This document shows, one piece after another, positions 19,566-28,693 of a DNA stretch of 64,000 bases; position 1 is the stretch's first letter, and every line of letters starts with the position of its first letter. The notes below the pieces were generated by a model, which was given only the letters and a program-made list of their open reading frames with translations, did not search any database and was not told the origin of the DNA. This DNA comes from Marinobacter persicus (GTDB taxonomy: Bacteria > Pseudomonadota > Gammaproteobacteria > Pseudomonadales > Oleiphilaceae). The DNA lies in contig NZ_FOSC01000005.1 of NCBI RefSeq assembly GCF_900114155.1, positions 62,001 through 126,000 on the forward strand, written 5' to 3'. Position numbers and translations under genes: made by a program.

Positions 19566-20279
19566 TCAGTCAGTGATCATTTCGCGCCAGTGGCCATCTC
19601 GCAGGGCTTCGATGGGCCGGAAACGGGTTTTGTAGTTCATCTTTCGACACTCGCTGATCCAGTAGCCCAGGTACAGGTGCGGAAGGCCACGGCGCTGCGC
19701 CTCCCCGATTTGCCAGAGTATGGCAAAGGTGCCCAGGCTTCGGTGTTCCATCTCCGGACAGAATACGGTGTAGATGGCAGACAGCCCGTCGTCCAGCAGG
19801 TCCAGTGCCGCCAGGCCGATCAGCTCGCCATCCAGGGTCATTTCCACAAAACGGGAATCAGTGGCGCCTTCCACCAGGAACGAGCTGAACTGGTCCCGTG
19901 AGGGCGGATACATGTCTCCGTCCCAGTGACGCTCCTCAATGTAATGAGCGTAGAGCTGGTAATAGCGCTCGTTGAATTCGGCAGGCACAATCCGGCACTG
20001 GATATCACTGTTCTTGCGCAGCACCCGGCGCTGGTTGCGGTCGGGCCGGAACTCGTTGACCTTGAGCCGGACCGGCACACAGGCGTTGCAGTGCTCGCAG
20101 TGGGGGCGGTAATAATGGGAGCCACTGCGGCGGAAACCCAGCGCGGTCAGTTGGCTGTACAGCTTTTTATCGACCTCGGCCCGCGGGTCCACAAACATGG
20201 TGGTGGCCTCACGGTCCGGTAAATAGCTGCACTCATGCGGGGGCGTGGCGAAGAACACCAGGGTTCTGAGGTTGCTCAT
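19566..20279 (-). CDS. bpt: Bpt, aspartate/glutamate leucyltransferase
   Basis: Transfers leucine from Leu-tRNA to proteins with N-terminal Asp or Glu, creating an N-degron for ClpS. It belongs to the Ate1-like family: the N-terminal cysteines are in PHECSYLPDREA and YRPHCEHCNACVPVR, and the C-terminal half has the GNAT-like fold with YTVFCPEMEHRSLGTFAI. 237 residues is normal. Its ATG directly follows the aat stop (TGAATG), so the two are translationally linked. The family can also carry arginine (Ate1) in eukaryotes; bacterial members of this length transfer leucine. Confidence 0.93.
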   Translation of the reverse strand: MSNLRTLVFFATPPHECSYLPDREATTMFVDPRAEVDKKLYSQLTALGFRRSGSHYYRPHCEHCNACVPVRLKVNEFRPDRNQRRVLRKNSDIQCRIVPAEFNERYYQLYAHYIEERHWDGDMYPPSRDQFSSFLVEGATDSRFVEMTLDGELIGLAALDLLDDGLSAIYTVFCPEMEHRSLGTFAILWQIGEAQRRGLPHLYLGYWISECRKMNYKTRFRPIEALRDGHWREMITD

Positions 20280-20993
20280 TCAAGCCTCCGGGCCTGGCCA
20301 CTGCCAGGTGATATTCCATTCCTGCACCGACGGTTCGCGATTCACGCTTGCCCTGAGTATAGACAGAAACTCGGCTCGCGGTATGGAGCGAGCGCCCATC
20401 GATAGCAGATGGGCGCTCTCCACCTGGCAGTCCATAAGCCGGTAGCCCCAGTTGATCAGTTGGCGGGCCAGATGCACCATCAGCACCTTGGATGCGTTGG
20501 TTTCCATCGAAAACATGGATTCACCGAAAAAACAGCGGCCGATGGCCAGGCCATACATGCCGCCGGCCAGTTCGCCGTCGCGGTTCCAGGCTTCGATGGA
20601 GTGAGCGTAGCCCAGCCGGTGGAGCTCGGTATAGGCGGCGATCATGTCATCGGTAATCCAGGTACCTTCCGCGCGGGTTGTGGCACACAGCCGGATAACC
20701 CGGCCAAAACACTGGTCCGAGGTGATGCGAAAACGCTGCTGGTTAAGCACCCGGCGCAGGCTGCGGGATACGTGGATTTCAGACGGCGGCAATACACAGC
20801 GTGGATTGGGTGACCACCAGAGAATGGGCTGGTCATCGCTGAACCAGGGAAAAATACCGTTGCGGTAGGCCAGCAAAAGACGTTCGGGATGCAGGTCGCC
20901 CCCCAGCGCCAGCAGACCGTCCGGGTCGTCCAGCGCTTCTTCGACCGGGGGGAACCAGAGCTGGTTCGGGTCAAGCCAGGGTAGCGACGTCAT
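20280..20993 (-). CDS. aat: Leucyl/phenylalanyl-tRNA-protein transferase
   Basis: Adds Leu or Phe to proteins with N-terminal Arg or Lys, marking them for ClpS-ClpAP. Signature stretches are WFSDDQPILWWSPNPR at about 50-65 and GGMYGLAIGRCFFGESMFS at about 148-166. 237 residues compare with 234 in E. coli. It is followed without spacing by bpt and preceded by trxB 12 bases away, so trxB-aat-bpt is probably one unit. E. coli aat lies next to trxB as well. Confidence 0.96.
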   Translation of the reverse strand: MTSLPWLDPNQLWFPPVEEALDDPDGLLALGGDLHPERLLLAYRNGIFPWFSDDQPILWWSPNPRCVLPPSEIHVSRSLRRVLNQQRFRITSDQCFGRVIRLCATTRAEGTWITDDMIAAYTELHRLGYAHSIEAWNRDGELAGGMYGLAIGRCFFGESMFSMETNASKVLMVHLARQLINWGYRLMDCQVESAHLLSMGARSIPRAEFLSILRASVNREPSVQEWNITWQWPGPEA

Positions 20994-21005
20994 GATATCC
21001 CGGTT

Positions 21006-21992
<987 letters not shown>

Positions 21993-22069
21993 CTATCACG
22001 AATGGTCGCGGCTGCCATTCGTTTGAAGCAATGCCATTTATAAAGTTGTGCTATATGGTCAGTTGGCCG

Positions 22070-22981
22070 TCATTCAAGGACGGATACCGTGGTCAGCAGT
22101 TGCCGGACCCGCTCTGCGCTCTTGCCGGATTCCCCCTGTTCCAGCCGGTGTTCGGCGATGGCAGGGAACACCGCCTGCAGGTCATCCGGCAGCACGTGGT
22201 TTCGACCGGCCATCATTGCCCAGGCCTTGGCCGCGCGCAGCAGACCAAGCCCCGCCCGGGGAGATAAACCATACATCAGGCCGGGTAGACGCCGGCTTTC
22301 AGCCAGCAGGCGTTGCAGGTAGTCCAGCAGGGCCGGGCTGGCACTGACTGTCTCCACGGCCGCCTGCAGGGTTTGCAGCTGTTTCCGGGGCAAGAGGGTG
22401 GGCAGACGATCGGTGATGGCGCGGCGGTCTTCACCTTCCAGCAGCTCCCGTTCGGCCTTGGGGTCGGGATAACCGAGCCGCAGGCGCATCAGAAACCGGT
22501 CCAGCTGGGATTCCGGCAGCGGGAAAGTGCCACCCTGTTCGATGGGATTTTGCGTGGCGATGACAAAAAATGGCGAGGGCAGTGGGCGGGTTTCGCCTTC
22601 TATTGATACCTGCCGCTCTTCCATTGCCTCGAGCAGGGCGCTCTGGGTGCGCGGGGAAGCGCGATTGATCTCGTCCGCCAGAACCACCTGGGAGAAGATC
22701 GGCCCGGGATGGAACACCAGATCACCGGCCTGTTTGTCGAACATGGCGTAGCCGAGCAGGTCAGCCGGTAACAGGTCGTTGGTGAACTGAATGCGACGGT
22801 AACTCAGGCCCATGACTTTGGCCAGCGCATGGGACAGGGTGGTTTTGCCCATGCCCGGAATGTCCTCAATCAGCAAGTGGCCGCGTGCCAGCAGCCCACA
22901 CACGGCCAGGCGAACCTGTGGTTCCTTGCCCAGCAGTACGCTGTTCAGTTCGTTGACCAGTTGGTCGATGGTTTGCTGCAT
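22070..22981 (-). CDS. MoxR-family AAA+ ATPase
   Basis: A 303-residue MoxR-type AAA+ ATPase, probably a chaperone for metal or cofactor insertion or complex assembly. Walker A is EDIPGMGKTTLSHALA at about 38-53, Walker B is VVLADEINRA at about 99-108, and sensor 1 is ATQNP in FVIATQNPIEQGGTFPLPE. MoxR genes usually stand before DUF58 and VWA-domain genes, but here none follows; the next gene is trxB. It begins 6 bases after aguB and is probably co-transcribed with aguAB, which is unusual. Its partner is not visible in this window. Confidence 0.9.
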   Translation of the reverse strand: MQQTIDQLVNELNSVLLGKEPQVRLAVCGLLARGHLLIEDIPGMGKTTLSHALAKVMGLSYRRIQFTNDLLPADLLGYAMFDKQAGDLVFHPGPIFSQVVLADEINRASPRTQSALLEAMEERQVSIEGETRPLPSPFFVIATQNPIEQGGTFPLPESQLDRFLMRLRLGYPDPKAERELLEGEDRRAITDRLPTLLPRKQLQTLQAAVETVSASPALLDYLQRLLAESRRLPGLMYGLSPRAGLGLLRAAKAWAMMAGRNHVLPDDLQAVFPAIAEHRLEQGESGKSAERVRQLLTTVSVLE

Positions 22982-22987
22982 GCGGTT

Positions 22988-23908
22988 TTAATCCCTTACC
23001 CGCTTGAGAATGTCGCCGTAGGCGTCGATGCGCCGGTCCCTGAAGTACGGCCAGATGCGCCGTATGGATTCAGTACGCCGGCAATCTAAAGTGGCGGTCA
23101 GAACGGTCTGGCTGTGTTCGTCGGCCCGGGCCAGGAATTCGCCCTGGGGGCCGCAGATAAAACTGTTGCCCCAGAACCGGATGCCGTTGGTCTGGTCGGA
23201 CGGGTCTGGTTCGGTTCCTACCCGGTTGGGAGCAATTACCGGCAGGTTGTTGGCAATGGCATGACCGCGTTGAACGGTAACCCATGCGTCAAGCTGACGG
23301 GCCTGTTCGTCCGGGTCGTCGGTGGTGTCCCAGCCGATGGCAGTGGGGTAGATCAGCAGTTCGGCACCGGCCAGGGCCATGAGCCTGGCGGATTCCGGGT
23401 ACCATTGGTCCCAGCACACCAGTACGCCCAGTTTGCCGACAGACGTGTGGATGGGGGTAAAGCCGCTCTGTCCGCCATTAAAGGTGGCGTCGCCCGGCGT
23501 GAAGTAGAATTTCTCATAGAAGCCTGGGTCATCCGGGATGTGCATTTTCCGGTACAGGCCAGCGATGCTGCCGTCGGTTTCGAAGACCACGGCGGTGTTG
23601 TGGTACACCCCGTTCATCCGCCGTTCAAAGATGGAACCCACCAGCACGATACCCAGCTCTGCCGCCAGCGCCGACAGCCGTTCGCTGGTCGGGCCGGGAA
23701 TGGGTTCGGCCAGCTCGAATACGCCGGTGTCCTCGGTCTGGCAGAAGTACAGGGTGGCATGCAGCTCCTGCAGGATAACCAGCTCGGCACCGCCGGCGGC
23801 CGCTTCGCGCACGAGGGCTTCGGATGTGGCCAGGCTGGTTTGTTTGTCGTTGCTGCAGGTCTGCTGAATGGCGGCCACCTGCAGTTGGCGGCGGTTGGCC
23901 TGGCTCAT
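22988..23908 (-). CDS. aguB: N-carbamoylputrescine amidase
   Basis: Nitrilase-superfamily amidase converting N-carbamoylputrescine to putrescine, CO2 and ammonia: the second step of agmatine use. The catalytic triad is visible as E48 (LQELHATLYF), K121 (YRKMHIPDDPG) and C165 (VLVCWDQWYPE). 306 residues fits AguB (292 in P. aeruginosa). Its start overlaps the aguA stop by 4 bases, tying it to agmatine deiminase and supporting the specific substrate over other nitrilases. Confidence 0.95.
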   Translation of the reverse strand: MSQANRRQLQVAAIQQTCSNDKQTSLATSEALVREAAAGGAELVILQELHATLYFCQTEDTGVFELAEPIPGPTSERLSALAAELGIVLVGSIFERRMNGVYHNTAVVFETDGSIAGLYRKMHIPDDPGFYEKFYFTPGDATFNGGQSGFTPIHTSVGKLGVLVCWDQWYPESARLMALAGAELLIYPTAIGWDTTDDPDEQARQLDAWVTVQRGHAIANNLPVIAPNRVGTEPDPSDQTNGIRFWGNSFICGPQGEFLARADEHSQTVLTATLDCRRTESIRRIWPYFRDRRIDAYGDILKRVRD

Positions 23909-24990
23909 ACTTCAAGCACTCCTTCAGGGAATTGCATGGTCAGGCAGTGCAGGCTGCCGTGCTGGTGAACCAATGCCCGGCAATTGACGGGAATGATTTC
24001 CCGTTCCGGGAATAATCCGGCCAACACCCGGATGGCTTCATTGTCCTGGGGTACGCCATACACGGGCAGCAACACGGCACCATTGATGATCAGGAAGTTG
24101 GCATAGGTGGCCGGCAGGCGCTGGCCGTCGGCGTCATAAATGGGGTCGGGCCAGGGCAGGGCAGTCAGCTGATAGGGCTCGCCGTTGGCCTGGCGAAACT
24201 CCCGCAGCTCTTCCTGCATTGCCTGCAGGGCATCGTAATGTTCGTCGGTCGGGTCCGGGCAGGCGATGTAACAGATGTGGTCCGGGGCGCAGAAGCGGGC
24301 CAGTGTATCTATATGACTGTCGGTGTCGTCGCCGGCGAGGTAGCCGTGATTGAGCCAGAGCACCCGTTCTGCGCCGAGTTGTTCACGCAGTTGCTGTTCA
24401 ATGCCGGTGCGGTCCAGATCTGGATTGCGTGACGGAGTCAGCAGGCATTCGCTGGTGGTCATCAGTGTGCCTTCACCGTCCGATTCGATGGAGCCACCTT
24501 CGAGCACCATGTCCACCTGTTGCAGGCGGTGTTTGCCGAAAACCCCAGCGCCGGCGAGGTGGCTGTTCAGGGCGTTATCTTTCTCCCACGAGAACTTGTT
24601 GCCCCAGGCATTGAAGCGGAAATCCAGTACGGCATAGCCGTCATCGGTTTTTACCGTGATCGGGCCGTGGTCCCGCGCCCAGGTGTCGTCTGCCGGAGCA
24701 GGGACTGTGATTACGCGGCCGGGCAGCCGGTCTGCCTCGGCCCACTGGTTGAGTTGCTCACCCAGTTTTTGCAGACGGGAGACAAACTCGCAACTGATCA
24801 CAAGATGCTCGAAGCGAAGAATGTTTTTGGCAATCTCCAGAAACACCGGTTCAACGTCGTCCATCATCCGCACCCAGTCGGTACCCGGGTGTGGCCAGGT
24901 CAGCATGACCCCGCTCTGGGGTGCCCATTCGGCCGGCAGTATTGGTCTGGAAGTCACTGGTTTCGCCCCCTGCAGATCAAAAGCGGTCAT
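23905..24990 (-). CDS. aguA: Agmatine deiminase
   Basis: Guanidino-group-modifying enzyme turning agmatine into N-carbamoylputrescine and ammonia. The catalytic cysteine is C349 in GSLHCLTMQFPEG, 13 residues from the C-terminus, the usual position in this family. Residues WARDHGPI at about 103-110 and HIDTLARFC at about 217-225 supply the other active-site Asp/His/Glu groups. 361 residues is normal. First gene of the aguA-aguB-moxR unit. No aguR repressor gene is adjacent. Confidence 0.96.
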   Translation of the reverse strand: MTAFDLQGAKPVTSRPILPAEWAPQSGVMLTWPHPGTDWVRMMDDVEPVFLEIAKNILRFEHLVISCEFVSRLQKLGEQLNQWAEADRLPGRVITVPAPADDTWARDHGPITVKTDDGYAVLDFRFNAWGNKFSWEKDNALNSHLAGAGVFGKHRLQQVDMVLEGGSIESDGEGTLMTTSECLLTPSRNPDLDRTGIEQQLREQLGAERVLWLNHGYLAGDDTDSHIDTLARFCAPDHICYIACPDPTDEHYDALQAMQEELREFRQANGEPYQLTALPWPDPIYDADGQRLPATYANFLIINGAVLLPVYGVPQDNEAIRVLAGLFPEREIIPVNCRALVHQHGSLHCLTMQFPEGVLEV

Positions 24991-25058
24991 TCTATCTGAC
25001 CGCCGGGGCGGCGTCAGGTGTCCGTGTCATAAAATCCGCTTTTACAGACAGCCCGTCA

Positions 25059-25352
25059 CTATTTTCGTTTCATTACGGTGTGCAGTACCCGCTCTCCCTC
25101 GAAATACACCACGAATTCCTTGTAATACCACTGGCTTATGGGCGGTTGGCCAACAGGCTCGCGTATTTCTTCCGGCGAGCCCCAACGCTCGCGTACTGCA
25201 TCCTGGGTGATGCCGTTGGCTGGCAGACTGATCTGGCTGTGATCACCCTGGGCACCCACCGGAATGGTCACTTGTTCGGCGTAGGCGGGGACGGCGCCCA
25301 TCAGACAGGTTGCCAGGGCCAGGGCGGCCAACCGGATTCCTTTTTTGTTCAT
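25059..25352 (-). CDS. Small periplasmic protein, BamE/DUF2845-like pattern
   Basis: 97 residues with a clear Sec signal peptide (MNKKGIRLAALALATCLMG) and a probable cleavage after AYA-25. The mature 72 residues include ITQDAVRERWGSPEEIREP and a terminal ISQWYYKEFVVYFEGERV, a pattern reminiscent of BamE/SmpA-like or DUF2845 small domains, but there is no lipobox. The start at 25352 is set by GGAGAG about 6 bases before ATG; the frame upstream is open to 25481 but would bury the signal peptide. It stands alone between aguA and the PilZ gene. Role unknown. Confidence 0.83.
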   Translation of the reverse strand: MNKKGIRLAALALATCLMGAVPAYAEQVTIPVGAQGDHSQISLPANGITQDAVRERWGSPEEIREPVGQPPISQWYYKEFVVYFEGERVLHTVMKRK

Positions 25353-25450
25353 GCTGCTCTCCATTGTCAGTGCCGGGGGGCGATTTTTCCGAGGTGACGT
25401 AAAGGTAATATCCCGTAATTTTGCGCAAAAGTGCAAGGCTGTCCGGAAGT

Positions 25451-26038
25451 CTAGCGGTTTTGCCGCTGGCGTACCTGCCACTTCATCACATGCCGGGCAA
25501 TTTGCTGGCGGTCGCCATCGTCAATCCGGATGAAAGCCGTGTGAACCCGCGCCCGGCCTTGCCTGGCGGCCTCTACCTCAAAGACTTCCGCCATTGCCTG
25601 CGGCTGATATAGCTCCGGTGGCAGGGTCATGCGCACGGCCATCCGGTCGCCTTTTTGCCACGCGTGGGCCCGGTCGTCAAAGGACAGGCCACCTTCGCTC
25701 AGGGTGACATCCTGCCAGTCCTCCGGTTGCAACGGATTTTGCTCAAAGGCGATAATGCGCGCCAGCGTGTCGATCTTGCTGTTCAGTGACTTGATCAGCC
25801 CGGCCAGATTGCGGTCGTGTTCGGCTAGTGTTACCAACTGGCCTTTAACGTCTTGGTCGAGCCGGCGGAATTCGGCTTGCAGGGCCTGCTCTGGTGAGTC
25901 AGCGAAGAAATCGGCATCCAGGCTCTCGTCGGCGTCAAGGCGGCGCATTTCCAGACCGATGTGATCATCAATGCGGAAAAATTCCCGGCGGTCACCGGTT
26001 GATGGGTGGGTCGGGGCTTTGTGGTCGGTGCCTGGCAT
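25451..26038 (-). CDS. PilZ-domain protein (probable c-di-GMP receptor)
   Basis: A 195-residue cytoplasmic protein. The PilZ c-di-GMP-binding elements are split: RREFFR (RxxxR) at about 17-22 near the N-terminus and TLSEGGLSF (the D/NxSxxG-like motif, here LSEGG) at about 117-125, with about 90 helical residues inserted between them (EFRRLDQDVKGQLVTLAEHD). The core barrel follows to the C-terminus. The acidic residue usually before SxxG is replaced by Leu/Thr, so binding affinity is uncertain. Together with the GGDEF-EAL gene at 14 kb this gives the window a writer or eraser and a reader of c-di-GMP. Targets unknown. Confidence 0.85.
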   Translation of the reverse strand: MPGTDHKAPTHPSTGDRREFFRIDDHIGLEMRRLDADESLDADFFADSPEQALQAEFRRLDQDVKGQLVTLAEHDRNLAGLIKSLNSKIDTLARIIAFEQNPLQPEDWQDVTLSEGGLSFDDRAHAWQKGDRMAVRMTLPPELYQPQAMAEVFEVEAARQGRARVHTAFIRIDDGDRQQIARHVMKWQVRQRQNR

Positions 26039-26135
26039 CCTGTCTCCGGGAGGCTGGGTTTCTATGTACGTGAGACAAGTCTAGCAGTTTTCCAGAGGCG
26101 ACAGACCTAACGGTAGCAACAGGCACCCCAATCCT

Positions 26136-27380
26136 ATGTTCAGACCCCTATCCTTTTACATTGGCCTGCGGTACACCGCCGCCAAGCGCCGTAACCACTT
26201 CATTTCCTTCATATCACTGACCTCCATGATCGGGCTGATGCTCGGTGTGGCGGTGTTGATTATCGTGCTGTCGGTCATGAACGGCTTTGATCGAGAGCTG
26301 AAGCAGAGAATTCTGGGCATGGTGCCCCATGCCACGGTGCAGGGCGCCGACGGGCCGCTGGATGATTGGCAAAGCATTGATGAGCGTGCGCAGCTGCATC
26401 CGAGAGTGGAAGCGGCCGCGCCGTTCATTCAGGGTCAGGGCATGGTCACCGGTGGGGGCAATGTGCGTGGCGTCATGCTCAACGGTGTGGTGCCGGAGCA
26501 GGAGGCATCGGTGTCTATCATCCAGGACCATTTTGTCCAGGGCTCGCTGGATGAGCTCAAATCCGGCGAGTTCGGCATTATTATCGGCCGGCTGATGGCT
26601 AACAGTCTGGGGCTGGGTATTGGTGACCGGCTGACCGTGGTGCTGCCGGAGGCATCGGTGACGCCGGCGGGGGTGCTGCCACGGCTGAAGCGCTTCACGG
26701 TGAAGGGGATTTTCAGTGTCGGGGCCGAGCTTGATGGCAACTATGCCCTGGTGCATATGGACGACGCAGCCCGGTTGATGCGCACCGGTGGCCGTGCCGA
26801 AGGGGTGCGACTGCTGGTGGATGATCTGTTTGCCGCGCCGAAAGTGGCCCATGAGGTGGCCCGGACCCTGGACGGGCGCTACTACGTATCGGACTGGACC
26901 CGCACCCACGGTAATCTTTTCCAGGCAATCCGCATGGAAAAGACCATGATCGGCCTGTTGCTGATGTTTATTGTCGCGGTGGCCGCCTTCAATATTGTCT
27001 CCACACTGGTGATGGTGGTTACCGACAAGACCGCGGACATCGCCATTTTGCGTACCATGGGCGCCACGCCGGGCAAGATTATGCGCATCTTTATTGTTCA
27101 GGGTGCTGTTATTGGCATCTTCGGCACGCTGGTCGGCACCGCTCTGGGTATTCTTGGCGCTGTTTACATCTCCGACATTATTGCCTGGATCGAAACGTTG
27201 CTGGGGCAGCAGTTCCTCAGCGCCGATGTCTATTTCATCAGTTATCTGCCCTCGCAGTTGCAGTGGAAGGATGTGCTGATCATAAGCGGCTCCGGGCTGA
27301 CCATGAGCCTGCTGGCCACTATTTATCCCGCCTGGCGGGCGTCCAGGGTAGAACCGGCAGAGGCCTTGCGTTATGAATGA
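26136..27380 (+). CDS. lolC: Lipoprotein-releasing ABC permease (LolC/LolF-like)
   Basis: Inner-membrane permease that extracts lipoproteins and hands them to LolA. 414 residues with four membrane segments (about 24-48, 268-292, 316-345 and 375-398) and a large periplasmic domain between the first two. A LolC-like hook for LolA is seen at about 170-186 (EASVTPAGVLPRLKRF). It overlaps lolD by 8 bases. Only one permease gene is here: E. coli has lolC and lolE, but no second follows lolD, so it may work as a homodimer of the LolF type. The name lolC follows general usage. Confidence 0.93.
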   Translation: MFRPLSFYIGLRYTAAKRRNHFISFISLTSMIGLMLGVAVLIIVLSVMNGFDRELKQRILGMVPHATVQGADGPLDDWQSIDERAQLHPRVEAAAPFIQGQGMVTGGGNVRGVMLNGVVPEQEASVSIIQDHFVQGSLDELKSGEFGIIIGRLMANSLGLGIGDRLTVVLPEASVTPAGVLPRLKRFTVKGIFSVGAELDGNYALVHMDDAARLMRTGGRAEGVRLLVDDLFAAPKVAHEVARTLDGRYYVSDWTRTHGNLFQAIRMEKTMIGLLLMFIVAVAAFNIVSTLVMVVTDKTADIAILRTMGATPGKIMRIFIVQGAVIGIFGTLVGTALGILGAVYISDIIAWIETLLGQQFLSADVYFISYLPSQLQWKDVLIISGSGLTMSLLATIYPAWRASRVEPAEALRYE

Positions 27381-28077
27381 TGCTTCCGCTCCGGCAAGCG
27401 TGCCGGTTATCGAGTGCAGCCAACTGACCCGTACCTACAGTGAGGGGCCGGAAACGCTGACTATTTTCTCGGACATTTCCCTGCGGGTTGAGCCGGGCGA
27501 AACCGTGGCTATCGTTGGCAGCAGCGGAGCCGGCAAGACCACTCTGCTTAACCTGCTGGGGGGGCTGGACAGGCCCACCTCAGGCCATATCCGTATCTGT
27601 GGGCAGGATATCCATCGCCTGTCGGAAGCGGGACGGGCGAAGTTCCGTAGCCGGAACCTGGGATTTGTCTATCAGTTTCATCACCTGTTGCCGGAGTTCT
27701 CAGCATTGGAGAACGTGATGATGCCCTGCGCCCTGGCGGGCATGAAGCCGTCTCAGGCGGCGGTGAAGGCGGAATCTTTACTGGCCCGGGTAGGTCTGGC
27801 GGAGCGGCTGAAACACAAGCCGGGCGAACTGTCCGGCGGCGAGCGCCAGCGGGTGGCGATTGCCCGGGCTCTGGTTAATGAGCCCCAATGCGTTCTCATG
27901 GATGAACCCACCGGTAATCTGGACGAGCAGACTGGGGCGGGTATTCGTGCCCTGATTGAGGATTTGCGGGACCAGTCCGGCACTGCGTTCGTCATGGTGA
28001 CCCATGACATGACCATGGCGCGAAGCCTGGGGCGGGTGCTTCGGCTGGAACAGGGGCGCCTGGTTCAGGAACTGTGA
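27373..28077 (+). CDS. lolD: LolD, ATPase of the lipoprotein-releasing complex
   Basis: ABC ATPase powering lipoprotein release. Walker A GSSGAGKTTLLN at about 51-62, signature LSGGERQRVAIARAL at about 154-168 and Walker B VLMDEPTGNLD at about 175-185 are intact. 234 residues is typical. Its start lies within the last codons of lolC, so the two subunits are translated together. Its 3' end overlaps the convergent DUF2062 gene by 13 bases. Confidence 0.96.
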   Translation: MNDASAPASVPVIECSQLTRTYSEGPETLTIFSDISLRVEPGETVAIVGSSGAGKTTLLNLLGGLDRPTSGHIRICGQDIHRLSEAGRAKFRSRNLGFVYQFHHLLPEFSALENVMMPCALAGMKPSQAAVKAESLLARVGLAERLKHKPGELSGGERQRVAIARALVNEPQCVLMDEPTGNLDEQTGAGIRALIEDLRDQSGTAFVMVTHDMTMARSLGRVLRLEQGRLVQEL

Positions 28078-28610
28078 GGCCCGCCGGTGGCCGGTCGTGA
28101 ATGAGTGCGCCGGCGTTGGCGCCAGTCGGTGCGGATCTTGCGCCGCCAGATATACTGAATAATCAGGTAGGCCAGGCAGGCCACTACCGTGGCGGTGATC
28201 AGAGAGCCCAGGTAGAGCGGTATGCCGATATCCACCAGTCGGTGGCCCAGCCATTCCCGGGAAACCTGGAACTCGAACGCCAGTAACGGCCGGTCCAGAA
28301 TCCATGCGCCCAGGCGGTAATTGAAATAGAAGATGGGTGGCATGGTCAGTGGGTTGCTGATCCAGACCAGGGCGACCGAGAGCGGCAGGTTGGCGTTCAG
28401 CCAGATGGCACAGAGCGCAGCGCCCAGCATCTGGAACGGCATGGGGATGAAGCTGAACCAGACGCCCACCAGAAACGCCCTGGCAACCGAGTGCCGGTTT
28501 ATATGCCACAGGTTGGGTTCATGAAGGACATCCCCGAGAAAGTGCAGCGACCGGATCGAACGCACTTTTTCCGGAGTGGGCAAATACCGCTTCATGAACT
28601 TCTTCGGCAT
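28065..28610 (-). CDS. DUF2062 membrane protein
   Basis: A 181-residue inner-membrane protein of the DUF2062 family. The family signature is visible as SVARAFLVGVWFSFIPMPFQ at about 41-60 and WISNPLTMPPIFYF at about 83-96, with hydrophobic helices at about 45-75, 80-100 and 133-153. The C-terminal tail is strongly basic (RRKIRTDWRQRRRTHSR). It is often found near comEC and the lol and msbA genes in pseudomonads. It is transcribed against lolD and divergently from comEC. Function of the family is not known to me. Confidence 0.88.
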   Translation of the reverse strand: MPKKFMKRYLPTPEKVRSIRSLHFLGDVLHEPNLWHINRHSVARAFLVGVWFSFIPMPFQMLGAALCAIWLNANLPLSVALVWISNPLTMPPIFYFNYRLGAWILDRPLLAFEFQVSREWLGHRLVDIGIPLYLGSLITATVVACLAYLIIQYIWRRKIRTDWRQRRRTHSRPATGGPHSS

Positions 28611-28693
28611 TGGAAGTCCGGCCTGTGATCTGATGTCAGGATGATAACCGGCCAGTTGTTCTGCCGGTTTGCCAAATGTAAGGAGGACAGGGA

